From: Xylophilus rhododendri
Lineage (GTDB): Bacteria; Pseudomonadota; Gammaproteobacteria; Burkholderiales; Burkholderiaceae_C
Assembly: GCF_009906855.1 (NCBI RefSeq)
Contig: NZ_CP047650.1
Location: forward strand, 496,001-560,000
Direction of reading: 5' to 3'
DNA: 64,000 nt
Numbering within the stretch: the first letter of the stretch is position 1; each line of letters starts with the position of its first letter. The notes beneath the pieces were generated by a model that saw nothing but the letters and a program-made list of their open reading frames with translations, did no database searches and had not been told where the DNA came from. A program made the position numbers and the translations under genes. Positions 17,177-27,708 of the stretch are shown here, one piece after another.

Positions 17177-17457
17177 GGAATGCCTTGGGGTTTGGGGGGC
17201 GGAAGAAGTCGTGGGGCAGTGCGTGCGGACCATCCGCGCCGCGGTCGAGCCCGTGGGGACCGTGAGCCCATTATCTTTTGGCCGGATGCGGGCGCGCAGG
17301 CTCGCAGCAAGCCAGCAATGAACGTGCCCGGGCGACTTTCACCAAAACCGGTGCGCTGGCGCACAGCCCGCCAGGCGACGGACGGCCAGACTCTGCTGCG
17401 TGGTTCCGGCTTTCCCGGAGCCCGCCAAAACAGACTCGACACCAGGAATCCATCGCC

Positions 17458-17811
17458 ATGAAAACATCCAGGACTCTCGCCCTTTTCTCCGCTGCCCTGA
17501 CGCTGGCTTTCGCCGGCTCGGCCTTCGCGCAGGAGGCCGACAGCGCGGCCGTCGCCACCGCGGCGCCGGCCGGCCCGTCGCTCAGCCGCGCCGAGGTCGA
17601 GGCCGACCGCAATCTGTGGCTGCAGTCCGGACTCTCGACCTATGCCGGCAACCAGTCGGCCGAGGCCGGCGTGCCGGGCTATGCCCGCGCCATGACCCGC
17701 TACCGCGCCGCCCGCAGCGGCCCGGCCTGGTTCGCCGAACTACGCCGTGTGCAAGGCCAGGATGGCGCGGCGATGGCCAGCGGCCCGGCTTCGGCCAACA
17801 AGGCTGAGTAA
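17458..17811 (+). CDS. Exported DUF4148-like protein
   Basis: 117 residues from the ATG at 17458. Residues 1-24 are a signal peptide (MKTSRTLALFSAALTLAFAG then SAFAQ, with cleavage expected after AFA). The mature part contains SLSRAEVEADRNLWLQSGL, which fits the LTRAEV-type motif of the DUF4148 family common in Burkholderiales. Function unknown; small periplasmic protein. The frame is open upstream, but only this start gives the signal peptide. The 281 bases between this start and the divergent chemoreceptor start show nothing clear. Confidence 0.7.
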   Translation: MKTSRTLALFSAALTLAFAGSAFAQEADSAAVATAAPAGPSLSRAEVEADRNLWLQSGLSTYAGNQSAEAGVPGYARAMTRYRAARSGPAWFAELRRVQGQDGAAMASGPASANKAE

Positions 17812-17930
17812 ACACATCGGCCACGACGCGGCCAGCGGCTGCAGCAAGCCGCTGGCCTGTCTGACACCGCCATTGGTGCTGGTCAGTGCCTGATGCATGT
17901 TTTGACCGAAACGCCGGAGCAAGACAGCAG

Positions 17931-18194
17931 ATGGACTGGACACAAGGAATGGGCATGGCCGCGGGTGTGCTGACGTCCTGCTCGATGCTGCCGCAGCTCT
18001 TCAAGGTGATTCGCGACAAGCAGGCCGAGGAGGTATCGGTCGTGATGATCGTGGTGCTGATCGCCGGCCTCGCGCTGTGGGTGGCCTATGGCATCGCGCG
18101 CGGGGACTGGCCGGTGATCCTGACGAACTCGTTTTCGGTGATCGTCAACTGCCTGCTGCTGGGGTTCCGAATCCGCTACAGCGGCACGAAATAG
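17931..18194 (+). CDS. SemiSWEET-type small sugar transporter (PQ-loop)
   Basis: 87 residues, three membrane helices, the size of a bacterial SemiSWEET monomer, which dimerises to form a sugar pore. The first helix carries SCSMLPQLFKV, the Pro-Gln motif of the family; the second is VMIVVLIAGLALWVAYGIARG and the third contains NSFSVIVNCLLLGFRI with the usual Asn. The start at 17931 (MDWTQGMGMA) has GGAG upstream and matches family length; the frame opens 15 codons earlier. Substrate unknown. It is convergent with the substrate-binding protein gene. Confidence 0.85.
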   Translation: MDWTQGMGMAAGVLTSCSMLPQLFKVIRDKQAEEVSVVMIVVLIAGLALWVAYGIARGDWPVILTNSFSVIVNCLLLGFRIRYSGTK

Positions 18195-18207
18195 GCAACC
18201 TGCCTGC

Positions 18208-19266
18208 TCAGGCCTCGTAGCGCTGCTTGGCGCGCCGCGCGAACTCGTTGGTGAACAGGCGCCCGGTCTCCAGATGGGCCTGCGCCAGCTCGGGCTCGAA
18301 GCCGGCGGCCGCGCGCAGCACCGTGGCCGCGCCCTCCTCCGGTATCAGGCCGTCCGGCGAGATCGCCTCGCGCAGCTTCTGGAAGGCGGCGAGATACAGC
18401 GCCCGGTCGTTCTGCAGATAGGGCGGCGGCACGGTCTTGAGGATGTCGCCGGGGCTGGCGGTCTGCAGCCATTTGAGGGCGCGCACCATGGCGTCCGCCA
18501 GGGCCTGGGTGGTGTGCGGCGCCTGGCGCAGGAAGGCTTCGGGCGCGTACAGGCAGCCGGCGGGCATGGGGCCGCCGAAGAGCGACTTCGTGTCCTTCAG
18601 GGTGCGGGTGTCGCTGACCACGCAGACCTCGCCCTTCTGCTCCAGCTGGGTGATGAGCGGATCGAGCGTGACGATGGCGTCGACCTGGCCGCTGCGCACC
18701 GCCTGCGCGGCCGAGGCGCCCAGGCCGACCGGCACGAAACTCACATCCGACGGCCTGAGGTTGGCCCGCGCCACCACCAGCGTGGCGGCCAGGTGGGTGG
18801 TGGCGCCCAGGGCCGAGACGCCGATGCGCCGGTTGCGCAGGTCTTCGAGCTGTTTGTAGTCCGGCAGCGAACGCAGCGAGACCCCGGTGACCACCTGCGG
18901 CGCCCTGCCTTCGAGCACGAAGGCGGTGCAGTACTGGTGGCGGCTCTGCAGGCTGAGCGTGTGCTTGAAGGCGCCGGCGCAGACATCGGCGCGGCCCGAC
19001 AGCAGCGCCTGCAGCGCGGCGGCGCCGCTGCCGTAGTCGTCGATCTGCACCTGCAGGCCGGCGGCGGCGAAGTAGCCCAGGCGCTCGGCGATGCTCAGCG
19101 GTAGGTGGTAGAAGCTGGCTTTTTCGCCGACGCAGATGCGCAGCGCGGGCCTTTCGATGCGGTCCTGTGCACGCAGCAGCAAGGGCACGCCCAGGCCGAC
19201 GCCGGCCAGCGCCGCGCCGGCGGTGAAGAGCCGGCGGCTGGGCCGGAAGGACGGGAGGCTGGCCAT
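18208..19266 (-). CDS. ABC-type substrate-binding protein, NMT1/SsuA-like
   Basis: 352 residues. The N-terminus has a twin-arginine-like PSRRLFTAGAALAGVGLGV segment, so it is probably exported or lipid-free periplasmic. The fold signature follows: a short strand, then LPLSIAERLGYFAAAGLQV, DDYGSGAAALQALLSGRADV and later RRIGVSALGATTHLAATLVV, typical of NMT1/THI5-like and sulfonate/taurine-binding proteins that feed ABC importers for aromatic sulfonates, nitrate or pyrimidine precursors. No permease or ATPase gene is adjacent, so it is an orphan and the ligand is unknown. Confidence 0.85.
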   Translation of the reverse strand: MASLPSFRPSRRLFTAGAALAGVGLGVPLLLRAQDRIERPALRICVGEKASFYHLPLSIAERLGYFAAAGLQVQIDDYGSGAAALQALLSGRADVCAGAFKHTLSLQSRHQYCTAFVLEGRAPQVVTGVSLRSLPDYKQLEDLRNRRIGVSALGATTHLAATLVVARANLRPSDVSFVPVGLGASAAQAVRSGQVDAIVTLDPLITQLEQKGEVCVVSDTRTLKDTKSLFGGPMPAGCLYAPEAFLRQAPHTTQALADAMVRALKWLQTASPGDILKTVPPPYLQNDRALYLAAFQKLREAISPDGLIPEEGAATVLRAAAGFEPELAQAHLETGRLFTNEFARRAKQRYEA

Positions 19267-19352
19267 GGCGGGATCAGCTTAAGTCCGCACCACGGCGGGG
19301 CGAATCCGGGACATCCCCGCCCCGGGTTAATCCGGGGCCGGCGGGCGAAGGC

Positions 19353-19751
19353 TCAGCGGTAACCGACGAAGAGCAGGCCCACGTTGACGGCGAAGGCCAG
19401 CAGGTAGACCGCGCTGCGCAGGCTGGCGAGGTTGGCGAGATAGGCGGCGACATAGCCGATGCGCAGCACGATGTAGGCCAGGGCCAGCGCATCCACCCAG
19501 CCCTGCGCGGCCTGCAGCTGGTGCGCGATGACGACCGCGCCGATGAAGAAGGGCAGGTTCTCGAAGCAGTTGGTCTGGGCCGCATTGGCGCGTGCCCGGT
19601 AGCCCTGCTGCTGCGCCAGCCAGGCCCGTGGATCGCGGTTGTCGAAACCAGCGGACTTGCCGCCCTTGGCGATGCCGGCGCACACGATGGGCAGCAGCGC
19701 GGCGAACAGCACGCACCAGTAGGCCAGCGTGAAATGGGGAAGCTCGTGCAT
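19353..19751 (-). CDS. MAPEG-family membrane protein
   Basis: 132 residues with four hydrophobic helices. The signature NAAQTNCFENLPFFIGAVVI near residues 57-76 (N...E.LP.F) is typical of the MAPEG family, whose eukaryotic members are glutathione-dependent membrane enzymes; bacterial members are mostly uncharacterised. The start ATG at 19751 lies 17 bases after the recR stop, so it is probably the last gene of the dnaX-ybaB-recR transcript or weakly coupled to it. Confidence 0.85.
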   Translation of the reverse strand: MHELPHFTLAYWCVLFAALLPIVCAGIAKGGKSAGFDNRDPRAWLAQQQGYRARANAAQTNCFENLPFFIGAVVIAHQLQAAQGWVDALALAYIVLRIGYVAAYLANLASLRSAVYLLAFAVNVGLLFVGYR

Positions 19752-19768
19752 CGGATGTCCTGCGGTGT

Positions 19769-20359
19769 TCAGCGCCGGTCGGCCAGCGCGTGGGCGATGG
19801 TGCCCAGGTCGACGTATTCGAGTTCGCTGCCCACCGGCACGCCGCGCGACAGGCGGGTGGTGCGCAGGCCGCGGGTCTTGAGGCCCTCGGACACCACGTG
19901 CGCGGTGGCCTCGCCTTCGGCGGTGAAGTTGGTGGCCAGGATGACCTCTTCGGTGATGCCGTCGGCGGCGCGGTCGAAGAGTTGCTGCAGGCCGATGTCC
20001 TTGGGGCCTATGCCGTCGAGCGGCGAGAGCCGACCCATCAGCACGAAGTACAGCCCGCGGTAGGCACCGGTGCGCTCCAGCGCGGCCTGGTCGGCCGGGG
20101 TCTCGACCACGCACAAGCGGGTGGCATCGCGTTCGGGATCGCTGCACACCGGGCAGATCTCGGCCTCGGTGAAGGTGTGGCAGCGCGCGCAGTGGCGCAC
20201 GCTGGTGCTGGCCCGGTGCAGCGCCTGCGACAGCAGCTGGGCGCCGGGCCGGTCGTGCTGCAGCAGGTGGAAGGCCATGCGCGAGGCCGACTTGGCGCCC
20301 ACGCCGGGCAGGCGGCGCAGGGCGTCGATCAAGGCGTCGACGGAGCCCAGGTCAGCCAT
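19769..20359 (-). CDS. recR: Recombination mediator protein RecR
   Basis: 196 residues, full length. Helix-hairpin-helix at the N-terminus ([20 protein letters not shown]), a zinc finger CARC...CPVC at residues 57-71, then the Toprim domain ([28 protein letters not shown]) and a Walker-B-like end. RecR acts with RecF/RecO to load RecA at single-strand gaps. It follows ybaB by nine bases in the classic dnaX-ybaB-recR order. Confidence 0.97.
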   Translation of the reverse strand: MADLGSVDALIDALRRLPGVGAKSASRMAFHLLQHDRPGAQLLSQALHRASTSVRHCARCHTFTEAEICPVCSDPERDATRLCVVETPADQAALERTGAYRGLYFVLMGRLSPLDGIGPKDIGLQQLFDRAADGITEEVILATNFTAEGEATAHVVSEGLKTRGLRTTRLSRGVPVGSELEYVDLGTIAHALADRR

Positions 20360-20368
20360 GCGGGGCGA

Positions 20369-20701
20369 TCAGAAGGGGAACTTCATGCCGCCGGGAAGGC
20401 CCGGCATGCCGGCGGTGATCTTGCCCATTTTTTCCTGCGAGGTTTCCTCGGCCTTGCGCACGGCGGCGTTGAAGGCGGCGGCGACCAGGTCTTCGAGCAT
20501 GTCCTTGTCCTCGGCCAACAGGCTGGGGTCGATGGTGATGCGCTTGACGTCGTGCTTGCAGGTCATCAGCACCTTGACGAGACCGGCGCCGGATTCGCCT
20601 TCGACTTCGACGTTGGCGAGTTCGTCCTGGGCCTTCTTCAGGTTGTCCTGCATGGCCTGGGCCTGCTTCATGAGGCCGGCGAGCTGTCCCTTGTTGAACA
20701 T
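20369..20701 (-). CDS. ybaB: YbaB/EbfC nucleoid-associated protein
   Basis: 110 residues of the YbaB/EbfC family: [20 protein letters not shown], a helix, then [20 protein letters not shown] and the C-terminal helix with [12 protein letters not shown]. The family forms dimers that bind DNA with little sequence preference and helps organise the nucleoid. It sits 56 bases after dnaX and before recR, the common bacterial arrangement. Confidence 0.95.
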   Translation of the reverse strand: MFNKGQLAGLMKQAQAMQDNLKKAQDELANVEVEGESGAGLVKVLMTCKHDVKRITIDPSLLAEDKDMLEDLVAAAFNAAVRKAEETSQEKMGKITAGMPGLPGGMKFPF

Positions 20702-20757
20702 GGCGAAAAATCCTTGATGACTGGGTGAAACGGGGAAAGAAAAAACAGCCGTGCAGA

Positions 20758-22880
20758 TCAGGCCGAAGCGCTGTCCTGCAAGGGCCTGACCTTGAGGGAG
20801 CCGGGGACGATTTTCGCCCCGAAGTCCCGCATCATCTCCTGCACGAAGGGATCGCTGGTGACGATCTCCTCGGCCTGGCGCTGGCGGGCGCTGGCGGCGG
20901 CGGCATTGCGGCGCGCCGGGCTGTCGATGACATGGCCGACCTCCACCGAGAGCATATCGGCATGGCCGGCCGCGGCCAGCGCGGCGCGCAAACGCTCGCG
21001 GGTGCTGGCCTGGTTGAGCGAGGCGCTTTCCACCCGCAGCATCCAGTGCTGGCCGTCGCGGGCGACGAGCTGCGATTGCAGGGCCAGCTCACGTACCAGG
21101 GCATTGATGGCCTCGGCCCGCACCAGGCCGCGCACGGCGGCGTACCAGATCTCGCCCTCAGGCGTGGGAGTGAAGGTGGCGGCCGCGGCAGGATCGGAAC
21201 GCGGGCCGGTGCGCAGGCCGGCGGTGGGCTGCTCGCGCACCGGCACGGCGACGACATCGTCGGCGGGCGGCATCTCGCGGCGCTGCATATTGGGGGATGG
21301 GCGCATGCCCTGGTCCCGCACCGGCAGCGCGGCCAGCGGCGGGGGGATGCGGGCGGGCGGGCGGCGGGCGGGGTGGAAGGGGCGTCGTCCAGGCCTGGAT
21401 CGCCTTCTTCGTAGAAAGGCGGGGGCTCGGAATCGTCGTGGGGCTGGGGTGCGGGCTCGGCGGCCGGAGCGGCGGCTGCTGGTTCCGGTTCCGGTTCAGC
21501 TGCAGCGGGCTCGGGCGTTGGCAGCACGGGGGCGGCATCGGTCCCGGCCGGCACGACGATGTCGCCATCGCCGTCCGGATCGACCAGCACTTCCGGCTCG
21601 GCCACCGCCGGCTGCACTTCCGGTGAAGGAGCAGGCACGGGCGCCGGCGGGGGCGTCGCGGCCGCCACGGCGGGGGCCGGAACAGCCGCGGCCGGCGCCT
21701 CGGAAACAGCCTTTCGCGGCGCCTCAGGCGGCCGCGCGGCTGCTTTCAGAGTTTTTTTTTCCGCCGATGCCGCGTCTGGCGCGGGCTTGAAGGCCAACAG
21801 GCGCAGCAGCACCATGGTCAGCGCCGCGTATTCGTCCGGCGCCAGGCCCAGCTCGGCCCGGCCATGCAGGCAGATGCTGTAGAGCAGCTGGGTCTCGTCG
21901 GCGGGCATGGCATCGGCCAGGCGCGCCGTCTCGGCGGCCTCGGCATCGGCCGGCGCGGCGGCGCGCTGCGGCACGGCCTGCAGCACCGCCATGGACTGCA
22001 GCACCGCCGCCATCTCTTCGAGCGTGGAAGCGGCGGACAGGCCGTTGGCGCGCAGCGCCTCGACCGTCTCGACCACCGTCAAGCCGTCGCCCTCGCCCAG
22101 CGCGCCGATCAGGCTGAAGACATGGGAGCGGTCCACGCTGCCCAGCATGCGGCGCACCGTGTCCTCGCGCACCTCGCCGGCACCGAAGGCGATCGCCTGG
22201 TCGGTCAGCGACAGCGCATCGCGCATCGAGCCGCGCGCGGCGCGGGCCAGCAGGCGCATGGCCTGGGCATCGGCGGCCACGTTCTCGCGGCCCAGCACGT
22301 CGGCCAGGTGGGCCTCGACCGTCTCCGGCGCCATCGGCCGCAGGTTGAACTGCAGGCAACGCGAGAGCACCGTCACCGGCACCTTCTGCGGATCGGTCGT
22401 GGCCAGCACGAACTTCAGGTATTCGGGCGGCTCCTCCAGCGTCTTCAGCATCGCGTTGAAGGCGGTGTTGGTGAGCATGTGGACTTCGTCGATCATGAAG
22501 ACCTTGAAGCGGCCGGCCACCGGCTTGTAGACGGCCTGCTCCAGCAGCGACTGGACTTCGTCCACCCCGCGGTTGGAGGCGGCGTCGAGCTCGGTGTAAT
22601 CGACGAAGCGGCCGGCATCGATGTCGCGGCAGGCCTGGCAGACGCCGCAGGGCGCATCGGTGATGCCGCCGGTGCCGTCCGGCCCCACGCAGTTGAGGGC
22701 CTTGGCCAGGATGCGCGAGACGGTCGTCTTGCCCACGCCGCGGGTGCCGGTGAAGAGATAGGCGTGGTGCAGGCGCTGGGTCTGCAGGGCGTTGGACAAC
22801 GCCTGCACGACGTGCTCCTGCCCCACCATTTCGGAGAAGTTCCGGGAGCGGTATTTGCGGGCGAGCACGAGATAGGACAT
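20758..22880 (-). CDS. dnaX: DNA polymerase III subunits gamma/tau (frame broken in the tau linker)
   Basis: Clamp-loader ATPase. From the start at 22880: [20 protein letters not shown], Walker [10 protein letters not shown], zinc module [11 protein letters not shown], Walker [11 protein letters not shown], sensor [10 protein letters not shown], then the lid and collar domains and a long Ala/Pro-rich linker. In the given sequence the frame shifts at the G6 run 21341-21346 (C6 on the coding strand). One more C restores a 707-residue tau with the DnaE/DnaB-binding C-terminus ([20 protein letters not shown] to PLQDSASA). Without it the frame runs on with nonsense residues to 20832. Because tau is normally needed, a sequencing error is likely. 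An A9 run upstream provides for gamma. First gene of dnaX-ybaB-recR. Confidence 0.93.
21752..21760 (-). promoter_or_regulatory. A9 slippery site in dnaX, source of the gamma form
   Basis: The coding strand reads GCG GAA AAA AAA ACT here, nine consecutive A with an A-AAA-AAA heptamer in frame. A -1 slip (or an mRNA with one extra A) leads to TGA at 21726-21724 after ten more residues, and loss of one A gives TGA immediately. Either slip ends the protein at about 385 residues, just after the clamp-loader collar domain, the size expected for gamma. Escherichia coli uses A AAA AAG and Thermus uses an A9 run for the same purpose. Confidence 0.7.
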
Positions 22881-22948
22881 CCCGCCATTCTAAGGACCGG
22901 CCACATGCCGATCCGGGCAAGGCGCGGCTGCGGGGATAATCCGCGCCC

Positions 22949-24070
22949 ATGACTTCTGCCTCCACCAACCCCGACACGCTGAGCTACGAACAGGCCGGCG
23001 TCAATTACGACCTGATCGACCCGCTGAAGGTGAGCGCCCAGCGCGCCGCCGCCGCCACCGCGGTGCACCTGGGCGGCCACGGTTTCACCGAGGTGGCCGC
23101 CTCGCGCGGTGAATCGGCCTATGTGGTCGATGTCGGCCCCTTCTACCTGGCCAGCATCGTCGAATGCCTGGGCAGCAAGGTGCTGGTGGCCGACGCCATG
23201 GCCGAGCTCACCGGCCGCAGCTGGTACGAGGGCATCGCGCAGGACACCATCGCCATGGCCGTCAACGACCTGATCACCGTCGGCGCCACGCCGCTGGTGG
23301 TGCAGGCCTACTGGGCGGCCGGCGGCAGCGACTGGTTCGGCGACAAGGCCCGCGCCCAGGCGCTGGTGGCCGGCTGGAAGAAGGCCTGCGACACCTGCAG
23401 CGTGGCCTGGGGCGGCGGCGAGACGCCGGCGCTGGCCGGCATCGTGGAAGGCGACCGCATCGACCTGGCGGCATCCTGCACCGGCATCATCAGCCCCAAG
23501 TCGCGCCTGTCGGTGGGCGACGACCTGGCCGAGGGTGATGCCATCGTGCTGCTGGCATCGAGCGGCATCCATGCCAATGGCCTGTCGCTGGCGCGCAAAC
23601 TGGTCGAGCGGCTGCCCGAGGGTTACCTGACCGAGGTCGAGCCGCGCCTGTCCTACGGCGAAGCCCTGCTGGCGCCCACCATCCTGTACTCGCCGGTGAC
23701 CGAAGCCCTGGCCAAGGCCGGCATCGCCATGAAGTACTGCGCCAACATCACCGGCCACGGCTGGCGCAAGCTGCTGCGCCATCCCTCGGCCTTCACCTAC
23801 CGCATCGAGGCGGTGCCGCCGGTCACGCCGGTGCTGCAGTTCATCCAGAAGCACGCCCAGCAGGACGACCGCGAGGCCTACAGCACCTTCAACATGGGTG
23901 CCGGCTTCGCCATCTTCGTGAAGGCCGAGGATGCACAGCGCACGGTGGAAGTGGCGCAGGCGCAAGGCATCGCCGCCATCGTCGCCGGCCGCGTGGAAGC
24001 GGGCCCGAAGCAGGTGGTGATCGAGCCGATCGATGTGACCTTCGGAACCGAAGACCTGCAGCTGCGCTGA
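22949..24070 (+). CDS. PurM-like AIR synthase-related protein
   Basis: 373 residues of the PurM/AIR synthase fold: SYEQAGVNYDLIDPLK at the start, AMAVNDLITVGATPL for the ATP/substrate segment, GGGETPALAGIV, ASSGIHANGLSLARKL and FNMGAGFAIFV. Standard PurM closes formylglycinamidine ribotide to aminoimidazole ribotide. This protein diverges at several loops and stands alone next to dnaX, without other purine genes, so it may be a paralog with another ATP-dependent role. GATAAT lies eight bases before the ATG, so the message may be leaderless. Divergent from dnaX with 68 bases between the starts. Confidence 0.8.
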   Translation: MTSASTNPDTLSYEQAGVNYDLIDPLKVSAQRAAAATAVHLGGHGFTEVAASRGESAYVVDVGPFYLASIVECLGSKVLVADAMAELTGRSWYEGIAQDTIAMAVNDLITVGATPLVVQAYWAAGGSDWFGDKARAQALVAGWKKACDTCSVAWGGGETPALAGIVEGDRIDLAASCTGIISPKSRLSVGDDLAEGDAIVLLASSGIHANGLSLARKLVERLPEGYLTEVEPRLSYGEALLAPTILYSPVTEALAKAGIAMKYCANITGHGWRKLLRHPSAFTYRIEAVPPVTPVLQFIQKHAQQDDREAYSTFNMGAGFAIFVKAEDAQRTVEVAQAQGIAAIVAGRVEAGPKQVVIEPIDVTFGTEDLQLR

Positions 24071-24118
24071 TTTTCCCGGCCGGCCCGAAAGGGCTTCTCC
24101 AGCCGGTTAGAATGCAGG

Positions 24119-24215
24119 CTGACGGGCCTCCTCGCATGGGGAAGCGGCCAACCGGGTCAGGTGGGGAACCAAGCAGCCCTAACTGTGGACTCAGTGCCGG
24201 GGTAGGGCTCGTCAA
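24119..24215 (+). ncRNA. ffs: Signal recognition particle RNA, small bacterial type (4.5S)
   Basis: The region holds the SRP domain IV core: GGGTCAGG, then GGGGAACC, then AAGCAGCC, the symmetric and asymmetric internal loops bound by Ffh, closed by a long imperfect helix with CGGGGTAGGGCTC at the 3' side. A -10-like TAGAAT lies at 24107-24112, and a strong terminator follows at 24233. The RNA pairs with Ffh to target membrane proteins co-translationally. Exact ends are estimated. Confidence 0.85.
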
Positions 24216-24232
24216 CCTCATTCATCGAAACA

Positions 24233-24257
24233 AAGCCCGGCAGTCGCCGGGCTTTTT
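24233..24257 (+). terminator. Rho-independent terminator of ffs
   Basis: AAGCCCGGC, a four-base loop, GCCGGGC and a run of five T. It ends the SRP RNA transcript and lies just before the convergent flavoprotein stop codon, so it may serve both directions. Confidence 0.85.
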
Positions 24258-24261
24258 CGTT

Positions 24262-25554
24262 TCAGGCCAGGCGCTCCACCCAAGCTGCGGCACCCTCGCC
24301 CGCCACCTTGCCACCGGCCATGCAGGCGGTCAGCAGGTAGCCACCGGTCGGGGCTTCCCAGTCCAGCATCTCGCCTGCGCAGAACACGCCCGGCAGTCCG
24401 CGCAGCATCAGGGCCGCGTCCAGTCCTTCGAACGCCACGCCGCCGGCGGTGCTGATGGCTTCGTCGATCGGCCGGGTGGCGCGCAGCACGATGGGCAGCG
24501 ACTTGATGGCGGTAGCCAGTGTCTCGGCATTCGCCATGGCGCCCTTGTCGAGCAGCTCGTGCAGCACGGCCGACTTGATGCCGTCCAGGCCGAGGCGGCT
24601 CTTGAGGTGACTGGACAAGGAACGCGAGCCGCGCGGATGGCGCACCTCGGCCAGCACCCGCGCGGGCGTGAAGTCGGGCAGCAGGTCCAGGTGGAAGGTC
24701 GCGCTGCCGTCGCGGGCGATGGCGTCGCGCAGCAATGCCGAGGCGGCGTAGACCAGGCTGCCTTCCACGCCGGTGGCGGTGGCGACGAATTCGCCGCGAC
24801 GTGAGAAGTCCTCGAAGCGCAGCGCCACCGACTTGAAGGGCTGGCCGGCGAAGCGTTCGGTGAAGAAGGGGCTCCAGCCGGGCGCCTGGGGATCGCGGCC
24901 CTGCACATCGAAGCCGCAGTTGGCCGGCAGCAGCGGCGCGATCGGCACGCCCTGCTCCGCCAGCGGCGCGGCCCAGGCGCCGTCCGAGCCCAGGCGCGCC
25001 CAGCTGGCGCCGCCCAGGGCCAGTACGACGGCGCGGGCCTGCACCAGGCTCTCGCCTTCGGCCGACTCGAAACGCAGGGCATGGGAACCGTCGGCCTGTG
25101 CCGGCCCGAAGCCCAGCCAGCGATGGCGCATGTGGAACACCACGCCCGAAGCCCGCAACCGGTGCAGCCAGGCGCGCAGCAGCGGCGCGGCCTTCATGTC
25201 TTTCGGAAAGACCCGGCCGGAGCTGCCGACGAAGGTTTCCACGCCCAGGCCCTGCGCCCAGTCGCGCAGCGCCTGCGCATCCAGGCGCCGCAGCAGCGGC
25301 TCGACCTGTTCACGTCGAGCCGCATAACGCGTGGCGAAGAGCTCGGCCGGCTCCGAATGCGTGAGGTTGAGGCCGCCCTTGCCGGCCAGCAGGAACTTGC
25401 GCCCGGCCGAGGGCATGCGGTCGTACACCACCACCGGCAGACCCGCCGCCGCCAGTGTCTCGGCGGCCATCAGGCCGGCCGGGCCCGCACCCACCACGAC
25501 GATGGGCGCCTGGTCCGCGCGGGAAGAAGAAAGGGAATCGGAAAAATCGGTCAT
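24262..25554 (-). CDS. HI0933-like flavoprotein (NAD(P)/FAD-dependent oxidoreductase, TIGR03862 type)
   Basis: 430 residues. The FAD-binding Rossmann motif VVVGAGPAGLMAAETLAAAG is at 19-38, followed by the hallmark PSAGRKFLLAGKGGLNLTHS of the HI0933/BaiN family, and at the C-terminus GLPGVFCAGEMLDWEAPTGG, where the flavin is covered by the second dinucleotide segment. The family includes flavoproteins that reduce unsaturated compounds; the physiological substrate here is unknown. It stands alone, divergent from trxA. Confidence 0.9.
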   Translation of the reverse strand: MTDFSDSLSSSRADQAPIVVVGAGPAGLMAAETLAAAGLPVVVYDRMPSAGRKFLLAGKGGLNLTHSEPAELFATRYAARREQVEPLLRRLDAQALRDWAQGLGVETFVGSSGRVFPKDMKAAPLLRAWLHRLRASGVVFHMRHRWLGFGPAQADGSHALRFESAEGESLVQARAVVLALGGASWARLGSDGAWAAPLAEQGVPIAPLLPANCGFDVQGRDPQAPGWSPFFTERFAGQPFKSVALRFEDFSRRGEFVATATGVEGSLVYAASALLRDAIARDGSATFHLDLLPDFTPARVLAEVRHPRGSRSLSSHLKSRLGLDGIKSAVLHELLDKGAMANAETLATAIKSLPIVLRATRPIDEAISTAGGVAFEGLDAALMLRGLPGVFCAGEMLDWEAPTGGYLLTACMAGGKVAGEGAAAWVERLA

Positions 25555-25756
25555 GCGCGGTCGCCGTCAAAAGCCCGTCCGGGACGCGGCCGGAAAGGCG
25601 GCGCCGTTGCGGCGGGGGCGTATTCTCACGCAGCCGCGCCAAAGGCCTTTTTTCCTATGCCGGCAATAGCCTCGGCCCACCGACGCCGGGCATTGCCTTC
25701 TGTCACAATCACCGCCACTTCAGCGATCCATCCATCCCAAAGACAGGAACCTCGCA

Positions 25757-26092
25757 ATGGCAAGCGACCTCATCAAACATATCTCCGACTCTTCCTTCGA
25801 AAGCGACGTGCTGCAGTCGGAAAAACCCGTGCTGGTCGATTACTGGGCCGAATGGTGCGGCCCCTGCAAGATGATCGCCCCCATCCTCGACGAAGTCTCG
25901 AAGAGCTATGAGGACAAGCTGCAGATCGCCAAGATGAACGTGGACGAGAACCGCGACATCCCCGCCAAGTTCGGCATCCGCGGCATCCCCACCCTGATGC
26001 TGTTCAAGGGCGGCCAGCTGGCCGCCACCAAGGTCGGCGCGCTGAGCAAGGCGCAGCTGACGGCCTTCCTGGACGAGCAACTGGCCGCCTGA
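25757..26092 (+). CDS. trxA: Thioredoxin 1
   Basis: 111 residues, the classic size. Active site [10 protein letters not shown] at about 30-39, the cis-proline loop [12 protein letters not shown], and the buried Asp in VDYWAEW. It reduces protein disulfides in the cytoplasm with NADPH via thioredoxin reductase. Upstream GGAACCTCGCA supplies the ribosome site. It is followed by a terminator and then rho; trxA-rho is the usual order in proteobacteria. Confidence 0.98.
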   Translation: MASDLIKHISDSSFESDVLQSEKPVLVDYWAEWCGPCKMIAPILDEVSKSYEDKLQIAKMNVDENRDIPAKFGIRGIPTLMLFKGGQLAATKVGALSKAQLTAFLDEQLAA

Positions 26093-26102
26093 CAGGCCCC
26101 CA

Positions 26103-26140
26103 CAGCCGCCGCGACCGACACCGGTCCCGGCGGCTGTTTT
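26103..26140 (+). terminator. Rho-independent terminator after trxA
   Basis: CAGCCGCCG pairs with CGGCGGCTG across a C/G-rich loop and is followed by TTTT. It separates trxA from rho. The 183 bases that follow to the rho start hold a CATAAT -10-like element near 26192 and a long leader, as expected for autoregulated rho. Confidence 0.75.
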
Positions 26141-26323
26141 GTAGGCGGAGGGAGCCAAGCCCGAACGCCTGGCGGCAAGCCGTTTTTTGCTGTCATAATC
26201 AGTTTTCGGTCGGCGAGCAAAAACTGCATCCCCGGCTGCCTTTCCCGGCTCCGCGAGAACTCTCTCGCACAGGCCTCATCCCCCCGACAGATCAGCACCT
26301 GACACTCCTCGCGGAGTCCTCAA

Positions 26324-27586
<1,263 letters not shown>

Positions 27587-27607
27587 GCAGCCCCACGCCT
27601 CACGAAA

Positions 27608-27631
27608 GCCGGGCCCAGCGCCCGGTTTTTT
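27608..27631 (+). terminator. Rho-independent terminator after rho
   Basis: GCCGGGC, loop CCAGC, GCCCGG and six T. It lies 22 bases after the rho stop and insulates the ThDP-enzyme gene. Confidence 0.85.
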
Positions 27632-27708
27632 CGTTTCCGACCGGTCGAAGCGGCAGGTTACATGCCTGCTCCCGACCCGCCGCACCATGGTCCGCAAGGA
27701 GTACCAAC

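Noticed and set aside
21158..21568. Pro-rich open frame on the minus strand in the third register near the dnaX tau linker
   Set aside because: Overlaps the linker, no similarity, explained by the G/C-rich repeat sequence.
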